Origin: Triticum aestivum
Taxonomy: Eukaryota > Streptophyta > Magnoliopsida > Poales > Poaceae
Reading direction: 5' to 3'
NCBI RefSeq assembly: GCF_018294505.1
Contig: NC_057800.1
Location: 474,831,037-474,895,036 of the forward strand
Length of the DNA stretch: 64,000 nucleotides
In this document: positions 53,256 through 63,574 of the stretch, in pieces
Position numbering within the stretch: the stretch's first letter is position 1
How the letters are laid out: each line of letters starts with the position of its first letter
The notes under the pieces: generated by a model
The model's input: only the letters and a program-made list of their open reading frames with translations
Databases searched by the model: none
What the model was told of the DNA's origin: nothing
Position numbers and translations under genes: made by a program

Positions 53256-54625
53256 AATGAGCGTTCTCTAAATCAACCATGGACTATCTCATACCAGCAT
53301 GGTGCATAAAAGAAAAATGAAAAATAAATGCAAAAGACGCTCCAAGGTTTGCACATATCACGTGAACGAAACGAAACCGAAAACATATCGATACTTGTTG
53401 AAGAAAGATGGGATGCCTTCTGGTGCATCCCCAAGCTTAGACGCTTGAGTCTCCTTGAATATTTACTTGGGGTGCCTTGGGCATCCCTAAGCTTGAGCTC
53501 TTGCCTCTCCTCCTTCTCCTCATACCGAGACCTCCTCGATCTTTGAACACTTCATCCACACAAAACTTAATCGAACTTTTAGTGGTGGGGTTAGTGAATA
53601 TGGCAATGAAATCGCATCATGAACTGCTGTAACATTATTGTATAATTATAAAGAACATTACCCACTGTATTCTATCACAATTCTATGGCCCCAAGTCAAG
53701 GAGGCTTCAACAAGAATTCAAACATACGCAAATAATGAAGCTATAAAAGCAATCTGTGAAAACAGGACAATCTATAAAGATTTGAACATCCACCATACTT
53801 CTGTAACTCAAAAAATTCTGAAACATTAGGACAAGATAAAAATTTTGTATAGAAAGACACTACAAAAAGTTTTAGAACCGTTTGACGTTCTAGTAAAAAA
53901 TATAAAATCGAGCACTACAACCAAAGTTTCTGTTTTGCACCACACAAACCAACAAGCAATTTAATCATCCTAAAGGCAAACCTTGGCACATTATTTTTAT
54001 AATACAATGTATTTGTACATGGGGATAATTATTTTTGTGAGAATCTTCATGAAAGATTCTACATTGTTTCCATGAGCATGAACACAAGTGTTAAAGGTCG
54101 ACCCTCACTTCTCCAATGCATAACTTCCAACCGCTTCTCTTTTGTGAAAAGGTTTTTAAGTTCCCCTCTATATTTTTTGTTTTTAAACTTTATAAAAGAA
54201 CTCAACGGAAAGAAATGACTCTCTAAAACGTCCAGTTTTCTCCTTGGCAATGCTTTCTTTAAAGCCATTAAGCTAGGCATAAAGTGCTCAAGTAATGAAT
54301 CCACCTGGATCCCAAGGTATATCAAAGCCAACTTTAATTAACAATGATTTGGCATTTAATAGTGATCACAAAGCAACATATATCAAGCAATAATGAAGTC
54401 TAATTCTCTTACCGTGCATCGACATGTCATACAAGAACAATTCATGCACATCAAGTAAAGGCCAATACATAACATAAGAAGTTTTTGCAATTCTATCGTG
54501 TTGGAAACATAGAGAGGCGGAGATATAGTTCCTATCTCATAATAATTGCAAGTAGAATCAGAAAGCACATGCATATTACGTTCATCAAAATTATCATGTG
54601 CAATGGTAAAAGGCAACCCATCAAT

Positions 54626-55489
54626 CTAATCCTTATTAAGTGCAAACTTCTCCGATATAGTGTAGTTTGGAGAATTCAAAAAGATAATAGGACTATCATG
54701 TGTGGGTGCAATAGCAACAATGTCATTATTAACATAAGGAACTATAGCAAGTTTATCTTCATAATCATAATTCATAATGGCATCATGGCCACAAGCATAG
54801 CGAGCATAAAATTCATCAAAAAGGGATATTTCAAACGAATCAACGGGATCATAGCAATTATCATGGCATTCATCCTTCGGTAAGAACGAAGGGAAATTAA
54901 ACAATGTATGAGTTGAAGAGTTACTCTCATTAGAAGGTGGGCACGGGTGATCAATCCACTCTTCCTCCTTTTGTTCTTCGCTCTCCTCCTCATCTTTTTC
55001 ATCCAATGAGCTCACAATTTCATCATTTTCTTCTTCCATAGACTCCTGCAAAATATTAGTCTCTTCTTGGACAGTGGAGACTTTCTCAATAAATTCATCA
55101 ATATCGGAATTGTATTTATGATTATCATAGAAATATTTAAGGATGGCAAAATTTTCAGGTCTATAAACATCATCATCAAAAGCTTCATACTTTTCAAACA
55201 AAGATTCAATTTCATAAGCACCCTTAAAAGCAACAAATTCTTCTATTCTTTCCACATCATAGTAATCATATATACCATTAGCATAAGAAGCTAAGGTTTC
55301 ATTATCATTAAATTTGCATGTAAAGGGAAGGTGTGGAGCATTCATCCTAGAGCAACAAGTATAATCATATCTTAAGCATAAATCCCGATCATACCCATGC
55401 AACATATAAATTTGATCCAAAAAAAGTTTCCCTTTTTGTGTCAACCGATAATCCCTAAAGTATTCACGTTGATCCAACGTTAGTCCCAT
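54626..55489 (-). CDS. Acidic 287-aa protein of the non-autonomous LTR element
   Basis: ATG at 55489, TAG at 54628-54626, uninterrupted. The N-terminus is MGLTLDQREYFRDYRLTQKG. The centre carries YDYYDVERIEEFVAFKGAYE and FAILKYFYDNHKY. Residues about 140-180 are a run of Glu, Asp and Ser (VSSLDEKDEEESEEQKEEEW). The C-terminal part is less charged (FEISLFDEFYARYACGHDAI). No gag knuckle or enzyme motif is seen. Placed about 270 bp after the PBS, where gag would be, it may be a capsid remnant or a structural partner for a helper element. Function unknown. Confidence 0.6.
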   Translation of the reverse strand: MGLTLDQREYFRDYRLTQKGKLFLDQIYMLHGYDRDLCLRYDYTCCSRMNAPHLPFTCKFNDNETLASYANGIYDYYDVERIEEFVAFKGAYEIESLFEKYEAFDDDVYRPENFAILKYFYDNHKYNSDIDEFIEKVSTVQEETNILQESMEEENDEIVSSLDEKDEEESEEQKEEEWIDHPCPPSNESNSSTHTLFNFPSFLPKDECHDNCYDPVDSFEISLFDEFYARYACGHDAIMNYDYEDKLAIVPYVNNDIVAIAPTHDSPIIFLNSPNYTISEKFALNKD

Positions 55490-55734
55490 TATATAGTTGA
55501 ATGTGGTTTTCTCAGGATTGTCAAATTAGTACATAATATCTCTCACATAATGAGCATCGAGGGTTTTAGGAGGTTCCCATCTCCATGAGTAGCAAGTACC
55601 ACTATTTTTTTGGTGTTTCATGTTCCATATCTATAACTAAAGATAGAGAACAACTTAGAACAGAAAATAAAAACTACTTAGTGATAAAGCAAACAAGAAC
55701 ACATGAGAATATTCACCCCACGCTGTTGCTCCCC

Positions 55735-55758
55735 GACAACGGCGCTAGAAAAAGGTCT
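55735..55758 (-). other. Primer-binding site of the non-autonomous element
   Basis: Minus strand after the LTR: AGACCTTTTTCTAGCGCCGT then TGTCGGGGAG. TAGCGCCGTTGTCGGGGA is a two-mismatch version of the tRNA-Asp-type site seen in many gypsy elements. Confidence 0.6.
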
Positions 55759-56139
55759 TGATAACCCACAAGTATAGGGGATCGTTTGTAGCCTTCTTCA
55801 ATAAATAAGAGTGTCAAACCCAACGAGGAGCTAAAGGCAGAACAAATATTCCCTCAAGTTCTATCGACCACTGATACAACTCTATGCACACTTGACGTTT
55901 TCTTTATCGAAAACAAGTATGAAACTATTTTACAAGGATAAAACTACGAGTACTTTGCAAGATAATAAAAGTTAGGTGATTAGAAAAAGGGTTTGTGTCA
56001 ACAAGGAAGTTATTTGTCCCTAGGCAATCGATAACAAGTATTAATAATCATTCTTGCAATTCTATATGAGGGAGAGGCATGAGCTCACATACTTTCTCTA
56101 CTTGGATCATATGCACTTATGATTGGAACTCTAGCAAGC
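55759..56139 (-). repeat. Truncated 5' LTR of the non-autonomous element
   Basis: Matches 49852-50232 almost base for base up to CTCTAGCAAGC, then changes to TGTCGAATTTCGGG, the LTR end of the next element. CAAGC (56135-56139) is the predicted 5-bp duplication of that insertion. Confidence 0.85.
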
Positions 56140-57200
56140 TGTCGAATTTCGGGTTCCAGCAAAACCCTTGAGGTTCGAACACTAGGGTGTGCACGAAGAT
56201 CTCTCTCCCCCTCTCTAACTCACGCACATCATAATCTCAGGGGCTAGCTCAACAAACCCAAAGAACAAGAGACACAGAGTTTATACTGGTTCGGTGTGGT
56301 GTGGTGTGTTGCCTCTTGGGCTATGGATGAAAAGTTACAAGGGAAGAACAACCTCCTGAGGAGAGGTGTTCTTGTTCTTGGCGAACTTGTGTGGTTGAGG
56401 ATGATTTGGATGTGATCTCTCCTCTCTCTCTGGATCCGTTGCCTCCTACTGTGGTGGCTAGTCCTATTTATAGAGGCCCTGGTCCTCTTCCCAAATATTG
56501 AGCGGGAAGGGATCCCACAACGGCCAAATTTGAAGGGAGACAACTAGTACAAGTTATTCTAACAAAAGTAGTCTTCGCTTGCCAAAGGCTCTGGTGGTGA
56601 CGCTGTCTTGGGCTCCATGGTGACCTCCGTCCTGCCGTCCTGCTGGTCTTGGTCTTGTTGCACCGATATGGAAACCTTTGCCTGATTCCTCGAGACTCCT
56701 CGCCTGCTCTTGCCTCTTTAGCACCAGAGAGGAAACGAGGACACTGCGGCGCTGGCGCCCGCCTGGCTCCAGTCGTCATGGCTTGCGTCACAAAAACCTT
56801 GCGAGGTGTCCCTTCCCTTGATCTCTCCTCCCCTCGCGAGCCAGCCTGGTGAGGTTGCCCCCGAGGAGGTCCTGTGTCGTCCACCTTGCGAGGCTTGGCC
56901 CCTCGCGAGGGTCTTGAGTGTTTGCTGGTGAATATGGGCCGTACAGGGCCGCTGGTGGAGCCACGCTGTGGGCCGCAGGCAGGAAAGTCTGGGACCCCTG
57001 TTCCCAGAACGCCGATAGTAGCCCCCGGGCCCAAGGCACGCTCGGACTTGGCTTCGAGGCGAAGCCAAAGGGCAAGTGCGGAGCGCCGCGGGCCCCAACA
57101 GCCTGCGGCCCTGCTTGACGCGTGGCGATTGATTGGACGTGGGCATCTCCGCTTCCCCACGCCACCTCGGCAACTGCCCAACTTGACGAGTCCTTGCTGC
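56140..57200 (-). repeat. 3' LTR of the Tat element (inner boundary approximate)
   Basis: Low-coordinate end is certain (TGTCGAATTTCGGG at 56140). It carries the TATTTATA box (56465-56472), seen also at 63929-63936. Compared with the 5' LTR it lacks about 30 bp around 56297. The high-coordinate end was not resolved. It lies before the TATA box at 57262. A purine tract AAGGGGAGGCC (minus, about 57257-57247) may mark the plus-strand primer. Confidence 0.55.
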
Positions 57201-57261
57201 ATGCAGAAAAAGATCATTATTACCTTAGATCATGGAGGCCGTCGGTTGGCCTCCCCTTGGC

Positions 57262-57268
57262 TATAAAT
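57262..57268 (+). promoter_or_regulatory. TATA box of the opposite-strand extra ORF
   Basis: TATAAAT in TTGGCTATAAATGGGAAGAG, about 100 bp before the ATG at 57361 and followed by a C/T-rich leader (CTCTTCCTTTGCTTCTCCCA). It points away from the element's pol genes. Confidence 0.6.
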
Positions 57269-57360
57269 GGGAAGAGGAGGGCGGAGCCCCTATCGCCCAT
57301 CTCTTCCTTTGCTTCTCCCACTCCTTGTTCTTCCTTGCTTCACTGCCGGCAGCGACACCC

Positions 57361-58121
57361 ATGGCGCCTGCGAAGGGGCTCTGGGATGCAGAGAAGGGGA
57401 AGGCTCGCCAGGAGGGGCCTGGCTCACCACCGCCCAAGAGGGGCGCGGCCGTCCCCGCAAGCACACCATGACCCTCGTCGCGTCCCCTCGTGGTTGCGTT
57501 GGCACCTCTTCGCATGGTGGGAGTCGCCCAGGTCGCGGCAGCTCCGTCGATGAAGGGAGGCGCGCTATGGTCGCGTGGCCTCACGGGCCGTGCTTCCACT
57601 CGGTGGAAGTGCTGCGTGAGTTTGTCGTGTGGTCAAAGAACACGGCCGGTACTTGGCTTCAGCTCCTGCGCTTCTTCACCGGTGAGCTGCTAGCCACAGG
57701 TCCAGGTGGTTGTTGGCTGCAGGCGGACAGCTGCTACAGCAAGGCTTCGTGGGTCGCGGTCGAGGTCTCCGCTGCAGGCAACACAGCCCTGGCCCGTGAG
57801 TAGCAGACGTTTGCCTGCGCGTGCAGCCTGGGCCGGCGGTGCTCCCTCCACTTCAAGTACGATGGCCACCGCGTCGGCTGTTGCCCCAAGGACAACGACG
57901 GTGGTGAGGTGCTCGATCTCAGCGACGGCCGCGACGAGAGTGAAGGCGGGCTCGCCCTCGGTGCCGGCCATGGCTCGTCCAGCTACGACAACTCTTCCTC
58001 CGGTGATAGCTCCAGCAGCGGCGGCTACGATCAGCCGCCATGCCGCCGCGCCCGCTTCAAAGGTGGCAGTGGGTCGTCTCGTTGCCGCGCTTCAGTGAAG
58101 CGCGAGGAGGGGTCTAGCTGA
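57361..58121 (+). pseudogene. Antisense extra ORF of the Tat element, broken
   Basis: ATG 57361 (context CACCCATGGCG) opens MAPAKGLWDAEKGKARQEGP and stops at 57469-57471. A second frame overlapping it carries the main body to TAG 57801-57803 and, after that stop, on to TAG 58119-58121. The body reads CFHSVEVLREFVVWSKNTAG, TWLQLLRFFTGELLATGPGG, then CSLGRRCSLHFKYDGHRVG and a Ser/Gly/Asp-rich tail. Cys/His residues (FACACSLGRRC, GCCPKD) could bind metal. Antisense ORFs between pol and the 3' LTR are known for Tat relatives (Grande, RIRE2 types). A frameshift and a TAG (possibly from CAG) disable this copy. Confidence 0.6.
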
Positions 58122-58962
58122 GCTCAGGAGAGCGCCATGGGCCCGTCCTTGCGACCTGCCGCGGGAGCATGTTTCGCTTTTGTTTCATTCTTCTTTTCCT
58201 TCCTAGATTAAGAGAGAGACAAGTATGGGGCCCCGCTGGGGCGTGCGACAATTATGATTTCCAAGTGGCTGTCCTATGTTTATCGCTCTTGTGTCGTGTT
58301 GCAGCGTCAACATTTTATGTAGGTGCGTAGGAATAACTTAGCTTGATGCGCCTGAAGTAGTTTCCGCCTCGCGAGGCACACATTCTCTAGTGCCTGGCGA
58401 GGTCTCCTACGCTCGGAAGGCATCTGGGAACTACAAAAATTCATTAGGAAATTCTTATTCTTCCGAATCCTGGTCGCAGGCACTGCCGGCCATGAACTAG
58501 CACTTCGCATCGCGGTACCCGGGGGCACGAATTGAGAGGGGTGCGCCAGCTTGCGAGCTCGAGCGATGGTGCCTTGCAAAGAACAGGAAAACGCTCACGA
58601 GGGCACCAGTCCAGCCCCCTCGTGAGGCATGCGAGGGAGAGTACAGGTCAAAAACAAGGAACCGAGGGCAAAAAAAGAGGCAAAAAGGCAATGGAACCAA
58701 GCCAACAAGGAACACCAGAAAGCAAATTCTCACTAAAAAGGGGCAAGCCAACTACAAAAAGAAAATGAAAAGCAGCGTCCGACACCTAGTCTAGTCTTCT
58801 TATCTTCTCACCAGCGCGGAGCTAAGTGCTGCCACTAAGACGTGGGAGGGAGGTCCCGAGGCCCGAGGGCGGCACTCCTGAGACTCCGGGGCGTGTGCAG
58901 CTCCACTCATTATTACGTGAGAGTGTCACGAGCGGAGATCTTCACAGGCACTCGGCCTTGCT
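58122..58962. other. Non-coding DNA between pol and the antisense ORF
   Basis: Downstream of integrase on the minus strand and of the extra ORF on the plus strand. GCCTCGCGAGGC (58367) is a perfect palindrome, and related GCGAGGC words recur. No coding region. Confidence 0.4.
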
Positions 58963-59919
58963 TCATGGGTAGAACTTCCGGAGGTGCTGGATGTTCCAGC
59001 CGTGCTGGACGGGGATCTCGTCCCGCGTCTCCAAGCGCGCGGCGCTAGGCCTGGAGACGAGGGCGACCCGAAACGGGCCCTCCCACATGGGCGAGAGCTT
59101 GTGCAGCCCTTCCCTGGAGAGCACCTGCCTCAAGACGAGATCGCCCACCTCGAGTGTCCTGGAGCGGACGCTGCGACAGTGGTATCGCAGCAACGCCTGC
59201 TGGTACCTCGCAGCTCGGAGCGAGGCTTCACGGTGGCGTTCCTCCCCCAACACGAGGTCCATCCCCCGCATGGCGTCCTGCCGTGTTCCATCAAATGCCA
59301 GGACCCGCGCGGAGTGATGCCTGACCTCATGTGGGAGAACCGCTTCTTCTCTGTAGATGAGGAAGAACATGGTCTCGCCTGTCAGCCTGGTGGCGGTGGT
59401 GCGGATGGACCACAAAAGGGACTGGAGCTCGTCGTGCCAGCCCCTTCCGTAGGCCTCGAGCTTCTTCTTGAAGGTCCTAGTCTTGAGACCCCTCAGGACT
59501 TCCTCCTTGGCGCGTTCGGCTTGGCCGTTTCTCTTGGGGTGCACCACGGAGGCGTAGCAGATCTGCGTTCCGAGGTTAGCACAATATGTTTTGAAGAGAT
59601 TGCTAGTCAACCGTGAGCCGTTGTCGGTGATGATGCAATTAGGGACCCCAAATCGGCTTACGAGGCCCTTGATGAACTTGACTGCTGACCCAACTGGGAT
59701 GGTGCAGACGGCTTCCACTTCCGCCCACTTGGTAAATTTGTCGATGGTGACGTAGAGGTAGCGGTAACCTCCAAGCGCTCGAGGGAATGGGCCCAGGATA
59801 TCCAGCCTCCAGACTGCAAACGGCCATGAGAGCGGGATAGTCTGGAGGTCCTGAGCCAACTGGTGGATCTGCTTGGCATGGAATTGGCAGGCCTCGCAGG
59901 ATTTCACCAGCTGAGCCAT
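58963..59919 (-). CDS. Integrase of the Tat element (318-aa open frame)
   Basis: Open frame from ATG 59919 to stop 58963. The zinc-binding end is represented by CEACQFHAK (C8, C11). Core residues D40 (RLDILGPFP), D99 (IITDNGSRL) and E135 (GQAERAKEE) give D-x58-D-x35-E, a complete catalytic triad. The C-terminal part (DLVLRQVLSREGLHKLSPMW, EGPFRVALV) is the usual GPY/F region. The first ATG truncates the zinc finger, whose His pair would lie upstream near 59925-60040. The catalytic core is intact although the rest of pol is broken. Confidence 0.8.
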   Translation of the reverse strand: MAQLVKSCEACQFHAKQIHQLAQDLQTIPLSWPFAVWRLDILGPFPRALGGYRYLYVTIDKFTKWAEVEAVCTIPVGSAVKFIKGLVSRFGVPNCIITDNGSRLTSNLFKTYCANLGTQICYASVVHPKRNGQAERAKEEVLRGLKTRTFKKKLEAYGRGWHDELQSLLWSIRTTATRLTGETMFFLIYREEAVLPHEVRHHSARVLAFDGTRQDAMRGMDLVLGEERHREASLRAARYQQALLRYHCRSVRSRTLEVGDLVLRQVLSREGLHKLSPMWEGPFRVALVSRPSAARLETRDEIPVQHGWNIQHLRKFYP

Positions 59920-60371
59920 GTCGTTGAGTGATGTGGGCCAGTAGAATCCTCTGCGGAAAGCCTTGCCGACTAGGGTGCGCGACGACGAGTGGTGCCCGCA
60001 GTCTCCGCCATGTATGTCAGCCAGCAGCTCATTCCCCTATTCCCTGGAAATGCATCATAGAGAAACATCATTTGGCCGCTTCCTGTATAGCTCACCGCCC
60101 TAAATGCAGTACGTCGTAGCATGCCGGGCCACACGCTCTACGTCTTCTTCCTTCTCCGGCAACATGCCTTGCGTCAGGTACGCCCTGAACTCCTCGATCC
60201 AGCACCCCTCCCAAGGCTCGAGTGCTAAGAGGAGGCATGCTCCTGAGGTTGGGCCGAAGCGGGGGCTCCCGAGGATGGTGGTTGTGGGAGTTCCTCCTGA
60301 GGTGGCGCTGGCTCCGCAAGTGGAGGTGTTGCCGAAGGCTTGAAGAGCTGCTCCTCGAAGACGCTAGGCTC

Positions 60372-60790
60372 TTAGGGTAGCCGCTTGGATGCTCTTTTGG
60401 CGATGTCGTCGGCCTCCTTTTTGGTGCCACGGGGCACATGCTGTAGCTCCAGGCCCAGGAACTGCTTCTCCATTTTGCATACCGCCGCGAGGTATGCCTC
60501 CATGTGCTCATCCTTTGGCTCGTACACCTTGTTGAAGAAGTTGACGAGGAGCTGCGAGTCTCCCTTGATGGTGAGGCATTTCACCCCCGCAGCCTTGAGG
60601 CCGGCGTTGAGACCCTCGTACTCTGTGATGTTGTTGGAGACCTTCTTGCCGCCTGGAAGCAGAGCTGCATGGCGTAGTAAAGTTTGTCTTGAGTGGGCAA
60701 GATGAGCACGGCTCCAGCCCCCGCGCCCTGGCGTGCGAACGCGCCATCGAAGTACATGACCCAGCCATCCGACGCTTCACTCCCTGACAA
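60372..60790 (-). pseudogene. Second (archaeal-type) RNase H of the Tat element, frameshifted
   Basis: The first half (60790-60581) holds GWVMYFDGAFARQGAGAGAV, the DG(A/S)-type start of this domain. The second half (60584-60372, another frame) has MKCLTIKGDSQLLVNFFNKV, containing the GDSQL motif, and TKKEADDIAKRASKRLP. This extra domain is diagnostic of Tat elements. The two halves overlap by a few bases, so a single small indel splits the domain. Confidence 0.7.
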
Positions 60791-60796
60791 GAGGGA

Positions 60797-61459
60797 TTAG
60801 TTCTCACTTGCTTTGAGCCTCGGGGTGTTGGTACATTCTGCCACAAAGTCGGTGAGTGAAGCCCCCTTGGTGACCCTTGTTGTGCTGAACTCCAGGTCAA
60901 ATGCTTGCAGCTCGATGTTCCATTTGGTGACCCTCCCCGCAGCATTGGGGCTCCTGAGCACTCTCTCCAATGGGTAAGCTGAGACGACCTTGATGGGATG
61001 ACCCTGGAAGTAGTGGCGCGGCTTACATGAGGCCACCAGGAGAGCGAGCAAGAGCTTCTAAGGCATGGGGTATCATGCTCTCGCATCTCATAGCACTGTG
61101 CTGACGAAGTACACTGGGTGCTCGACGAGGGTGGGAGAGCTGACGGAGTTTTTGGCTCCTGGGGGCTGAGGTGTTTCCTGTGGGTCCTCAGCTTCTGGGG
61201 CTTGATGACTAGCCGGGGCAGCCGCTGTCTCAGGAGCATCGCCTTGGTGTTGTGCTGCCTCAGCCGGCTTGGAGGCTCCATTTGGTGGGCCCTTGACCTG
61301 GGGCTCCTCTCTGAGGGCCACCAGCGCGCCCTGGCAGAGTGGGGTGTGGCAGACAGGTAGAGTACCAAGGGCTCGAGAGGACGAGGCGCCACCATCACCG
61401 GCGGGCTGTTCAAGTATCTCTTGAGGTCTTGAAATGGCAAGTCGGCCTCGGGGGTCCAC
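60797..61459 (-). pseudogene. RT-linked RNase H and linker of the Tat element, fragmented
   Basis: 61459-61088 is a Pro/Ala/Gln-rich linker ending TLVEHPVYFVSTVL. It is followed in another frame by 61051-60797 (HYFQGHPIKVVSAYPLERVL, VTKWNIELQAFDLEFSTTRV), landmarks of the C-terminal part of the gypsy RNase H. Frameshifts separate both from RT. Confidence 0.65.
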
Positions 61460-62372
61460 ACGAACGAACCCTTCTTCTTCATCAGCTTGAAGAATGGCAA
61501 GGCGCGCTCCCCCAACTTGGAGATGAAGTGCCCCAGTGAAGTCACGTAGCCTGCAAGCTTCTGCATCTCCTTGAGGTTTTGTGGTGGGCTCATGTCTTCG
61601 ATTGCCTTGACATTCTCCAGGTTGTCCTCGACCCCCTTATGGGACACGAGGAAGCCCAACAGCTTGCCGGAAGGGGCACCAAACATGCATTTCTCTGGGT
61701 TGAGCCGCAAGTCCACCTGGCGCAGGCTCGCGAAGGTCTCCTCTAGGTCCTGAATCAAAGTTCTCGCCTCCCGAGACTTCACCACAATGTCGTCGACATA
61801 GGCCTCAACGTTTCTCCCGAGCTGCCGCCCCAAGGCAATGTGCATCAGTCGCTGGAAGGTCGCTCCTGCGTTGCACAGTCTGAATGGCATGCAAGTGTAG
61901 AAGTATACCCCGCATGGGGTCAAGAAAGCCGTTTTCTCCACATCTTCCACCGCCATCTTGACCTGGTGGTAGCCTGAGAACGCATCTAGGAAACATAGCA
62001 GATCACACTCGGCAGTGGAGTCGACAATCTGGTCGATGCGCGGCAGCGGGAATGGGTCTTGAGGGCAAGCCTTATTGAGGTTGATGAAGTCAACACACAT
62101 GCGCTCCTTCCCTCCTTCTTTGGCATGACGACTGAGTTCGGCAGCCACTCTGGGTACCGGACCTCGCGGATGACACCTGCTGCCTCCAGCTTGCGGGTTT
62201 CCTGAATGATGAAAGGCTGCTTCTCCGTGGACTGTCGCCTCGCCCTGTGCTTCACAGGGCGCACGTTGGGGCATACCCTCAGATGATGCTCAATCACTCC
62301 TCTCGGGACCCCAACCAGCTGCTTGGGCTCCCAGGCGAATACTTCCTTGTTCGCCCGCAAGAAGTCTGCCAA
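61100..62372 (-). pseudogene. Reverse transcriptase of the Tat element, frameshifted once
   Basis: The RT start (62372-62100) reads FAWEPKQLVGVPRGVIEHHL and EAAGVIREVRYPEWLPNSVV. After a frameshift near 62115 the remainder reads CVDFINLNKACPQDPFPLPR, CLLCFLDAFSGYHQ-like and AYVDDIVVKS (about 61789-61810), the catalytic YVDD box. The continuation GFLVSHKGVE and KEMQKLAGYVTSLGHFISK is the usual thumb and connection region. The second frame stays open to 60508 only because it runs out of phase with the RNase H region. Confidence 0.75.
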
Positions 62373-62436
62373 CTCCCTTTCTTGATCTGGGACGAGGTCG
62401 GTGCCTATTGTAAAGGTGGCGCCAGAGGCCCCATCC

Positions 62437-63100
62437 TCATCGACCAGTATCTGCTTCGTCTTGGCGTGACCTTGAGTGAATAGCTGCTTCTTCTTGGTCG
62501 GCGCAGCCCCCTTTGGTCCTGGGCACGACCTTGCCGGCCGGGCAAGCTGCCGCCGTGGCCCTGAAGGCGAGTTTGAGAGCCGCCAAGGCTTCCTTGGTGT
62601 CTCCGGCCACGGTGAGGACGCCCTTGCTCCCTGGCATCTTCATGAGGTTGTAGGCAGGATGAGTAGCCGCCATGAATGGGGCCAGCACTAGGTACCCGAG
62701 GATGGCATTGTACGGTAAGTCGATGTGGGCGATACCGAAGTCGATTAGCTCGGTGCGGTAGTTGTCGCGTGTGCCGAAGGTCACAGGGAGACGGATCTGC
62801 CCCAGGGGGTTGGAGGAGCCGCCGCCGACTCCAGAGAAAGGCTTGCTGGGGCGGAGCCGCTCGAGCGGTATGTGAAGGAGGCTAAAAGCCTCCACGGAGA
62901 GCATGTTGAGGCCGGCGCTGCCGTCGATGAGGGTCTTGGTAATGGCTAAGCTGCAGATGGTGGGCGGGCAAAGCATCGGGAGCATGCCTAAACCGACGGT
63001 GGTGGCTGGGTGATCCCCCAAGTCGAAGATCAGGTCGGCCTTGGGCACCGCCCAACCCGGGGAGCCCCCTGCCACGTGGAGGCGGCGCCGATCTGGCGAA
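62437..63100 (-). pseudogene. Aspartic protease region of the Tat element
   Basis: The frame ending at 62437 contains ITKTLIDGSAGLNMLSVEAF, where LIDGSAG corresponds to the D-(T/S)-G active site of retroviral-type proteases, then LRPSKPFSGVGGGSSNPLGQ and ELIDFGIAHIDLPYNAILGY. It follows gag almost at once, so the gag zinc-knuckle region appears deleted. Confidence 0.65.
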
Positions 63101-63500
63101 AGAACGACTTGGTGTGACGGTCCGAGGGCGGCGCCTGCGAGCCACCGAGGAGAGCCACGACGACGGGGGGTGCTCGTCCCCCGAAGCGTGTGATGAAGAG
63201 GTCGTGTATCTCCCCCAGAAGGCCACAGAAGATTCCAGTAGATGGAGGAGCCAGGCGCGTGGCACGCCAGCAAGGGCCATTGGCAGCCAGTTGGCCATGA
63301 CCTTATCATCACCCCCGGCCTCCAGAATGGCCTCCTCGTAGGCCAGCAGGAAGGCCGTCAGATCCGCCGCACCATCGCAATGGGCGGCATCTCCGGCTTG
63401 AACTTGTGCGGCCACCGCACCCGCCACAAGGCGGGGGCGAAGGCCTAGAGCCCCATGGCGTTGTGGAGGGCGCCTGTCGATCCAGTCGGAGAAGAAGTGG
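63100..63500 (-). pseudogene. Gag N-terminal remnant of the Tat element
   Basis: The 63427 frame reads LTAFLLAYEEAILEAGGDDK and VMANWLPMALAGVPRAWLLH LLESSV, typical of the gag capsid start in Tat elements, then loses similarity around 63200. No CCHC knuckle follows before the protease, so at least the second half of gag is missing. Confidence 0.6.
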
Positions 63501-63555
63501 CATCCATGAGAGCCGGTCGGAGCGGCAAGGCCGTCGGGGGAAAACTTCGGCGCAC

Positions 63556-63574
63556 CCCTACCTAGCGTGCCAAA
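63556..63574 (-). other. Primer-binding region of the Tat element
   Basis: Minus strand directly after the LTR end ATTCGACA: TTTGGCACGCTAGGTAGGGG. TGGCACGCYRGGTRGGG is the usual site in this kind of element. The matching tRNA was not assigned. Confidence 0.55.

Larger units (their letters stand above)
51330..54625 (-). other. Non-coding internal domain of the non-autonomous element
   Basis: Contains only short ORFs, the polypyrimidine tract and the ATATAAGTGAAG repeats. No polymerase domain remnants were recognised on either strand. Confidence 0.55.
49852..56139 (-). mobile_element. Non-autonomous gypsy-type LTR retrotransposon, 5' LTR split by another element
   Basis: A 3' LTR (49852-51329) and the end of the 5' LTR (55759-56139) share high identity from TGATAACCCACAAGTATAGG. 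Internal DNA of 4.4 kb has a tRNA-Asp-like PBS at its right end and AGCTTGGGGATGC before TGATACG at its left. No protease, RT, RNase H or integrase motifs are seen, only a 287-aa acidic ORF, so the element depends on others. From memory it resembles the Triticeae Sabrina/WHAM group. The 5' LTR breaks off at 56139, where a Tat-lineage element is inserted. The remaining ~1.1 kb should lie beyond 64000. Confidence 0.8.

Noticed and set aside
54485..54883. Ile/Lys-rich 132-aa plus-strand ORF
   Set aside because: Antisense shadow of the acidic 287-aa ORF in AT-rich DNA.
61118..61360. Leu/Trp-rich plus-strand ORF over the RT-RNase H linker
   Set aside because: Complement of a Pro/Ala-rich linker. 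No start context.
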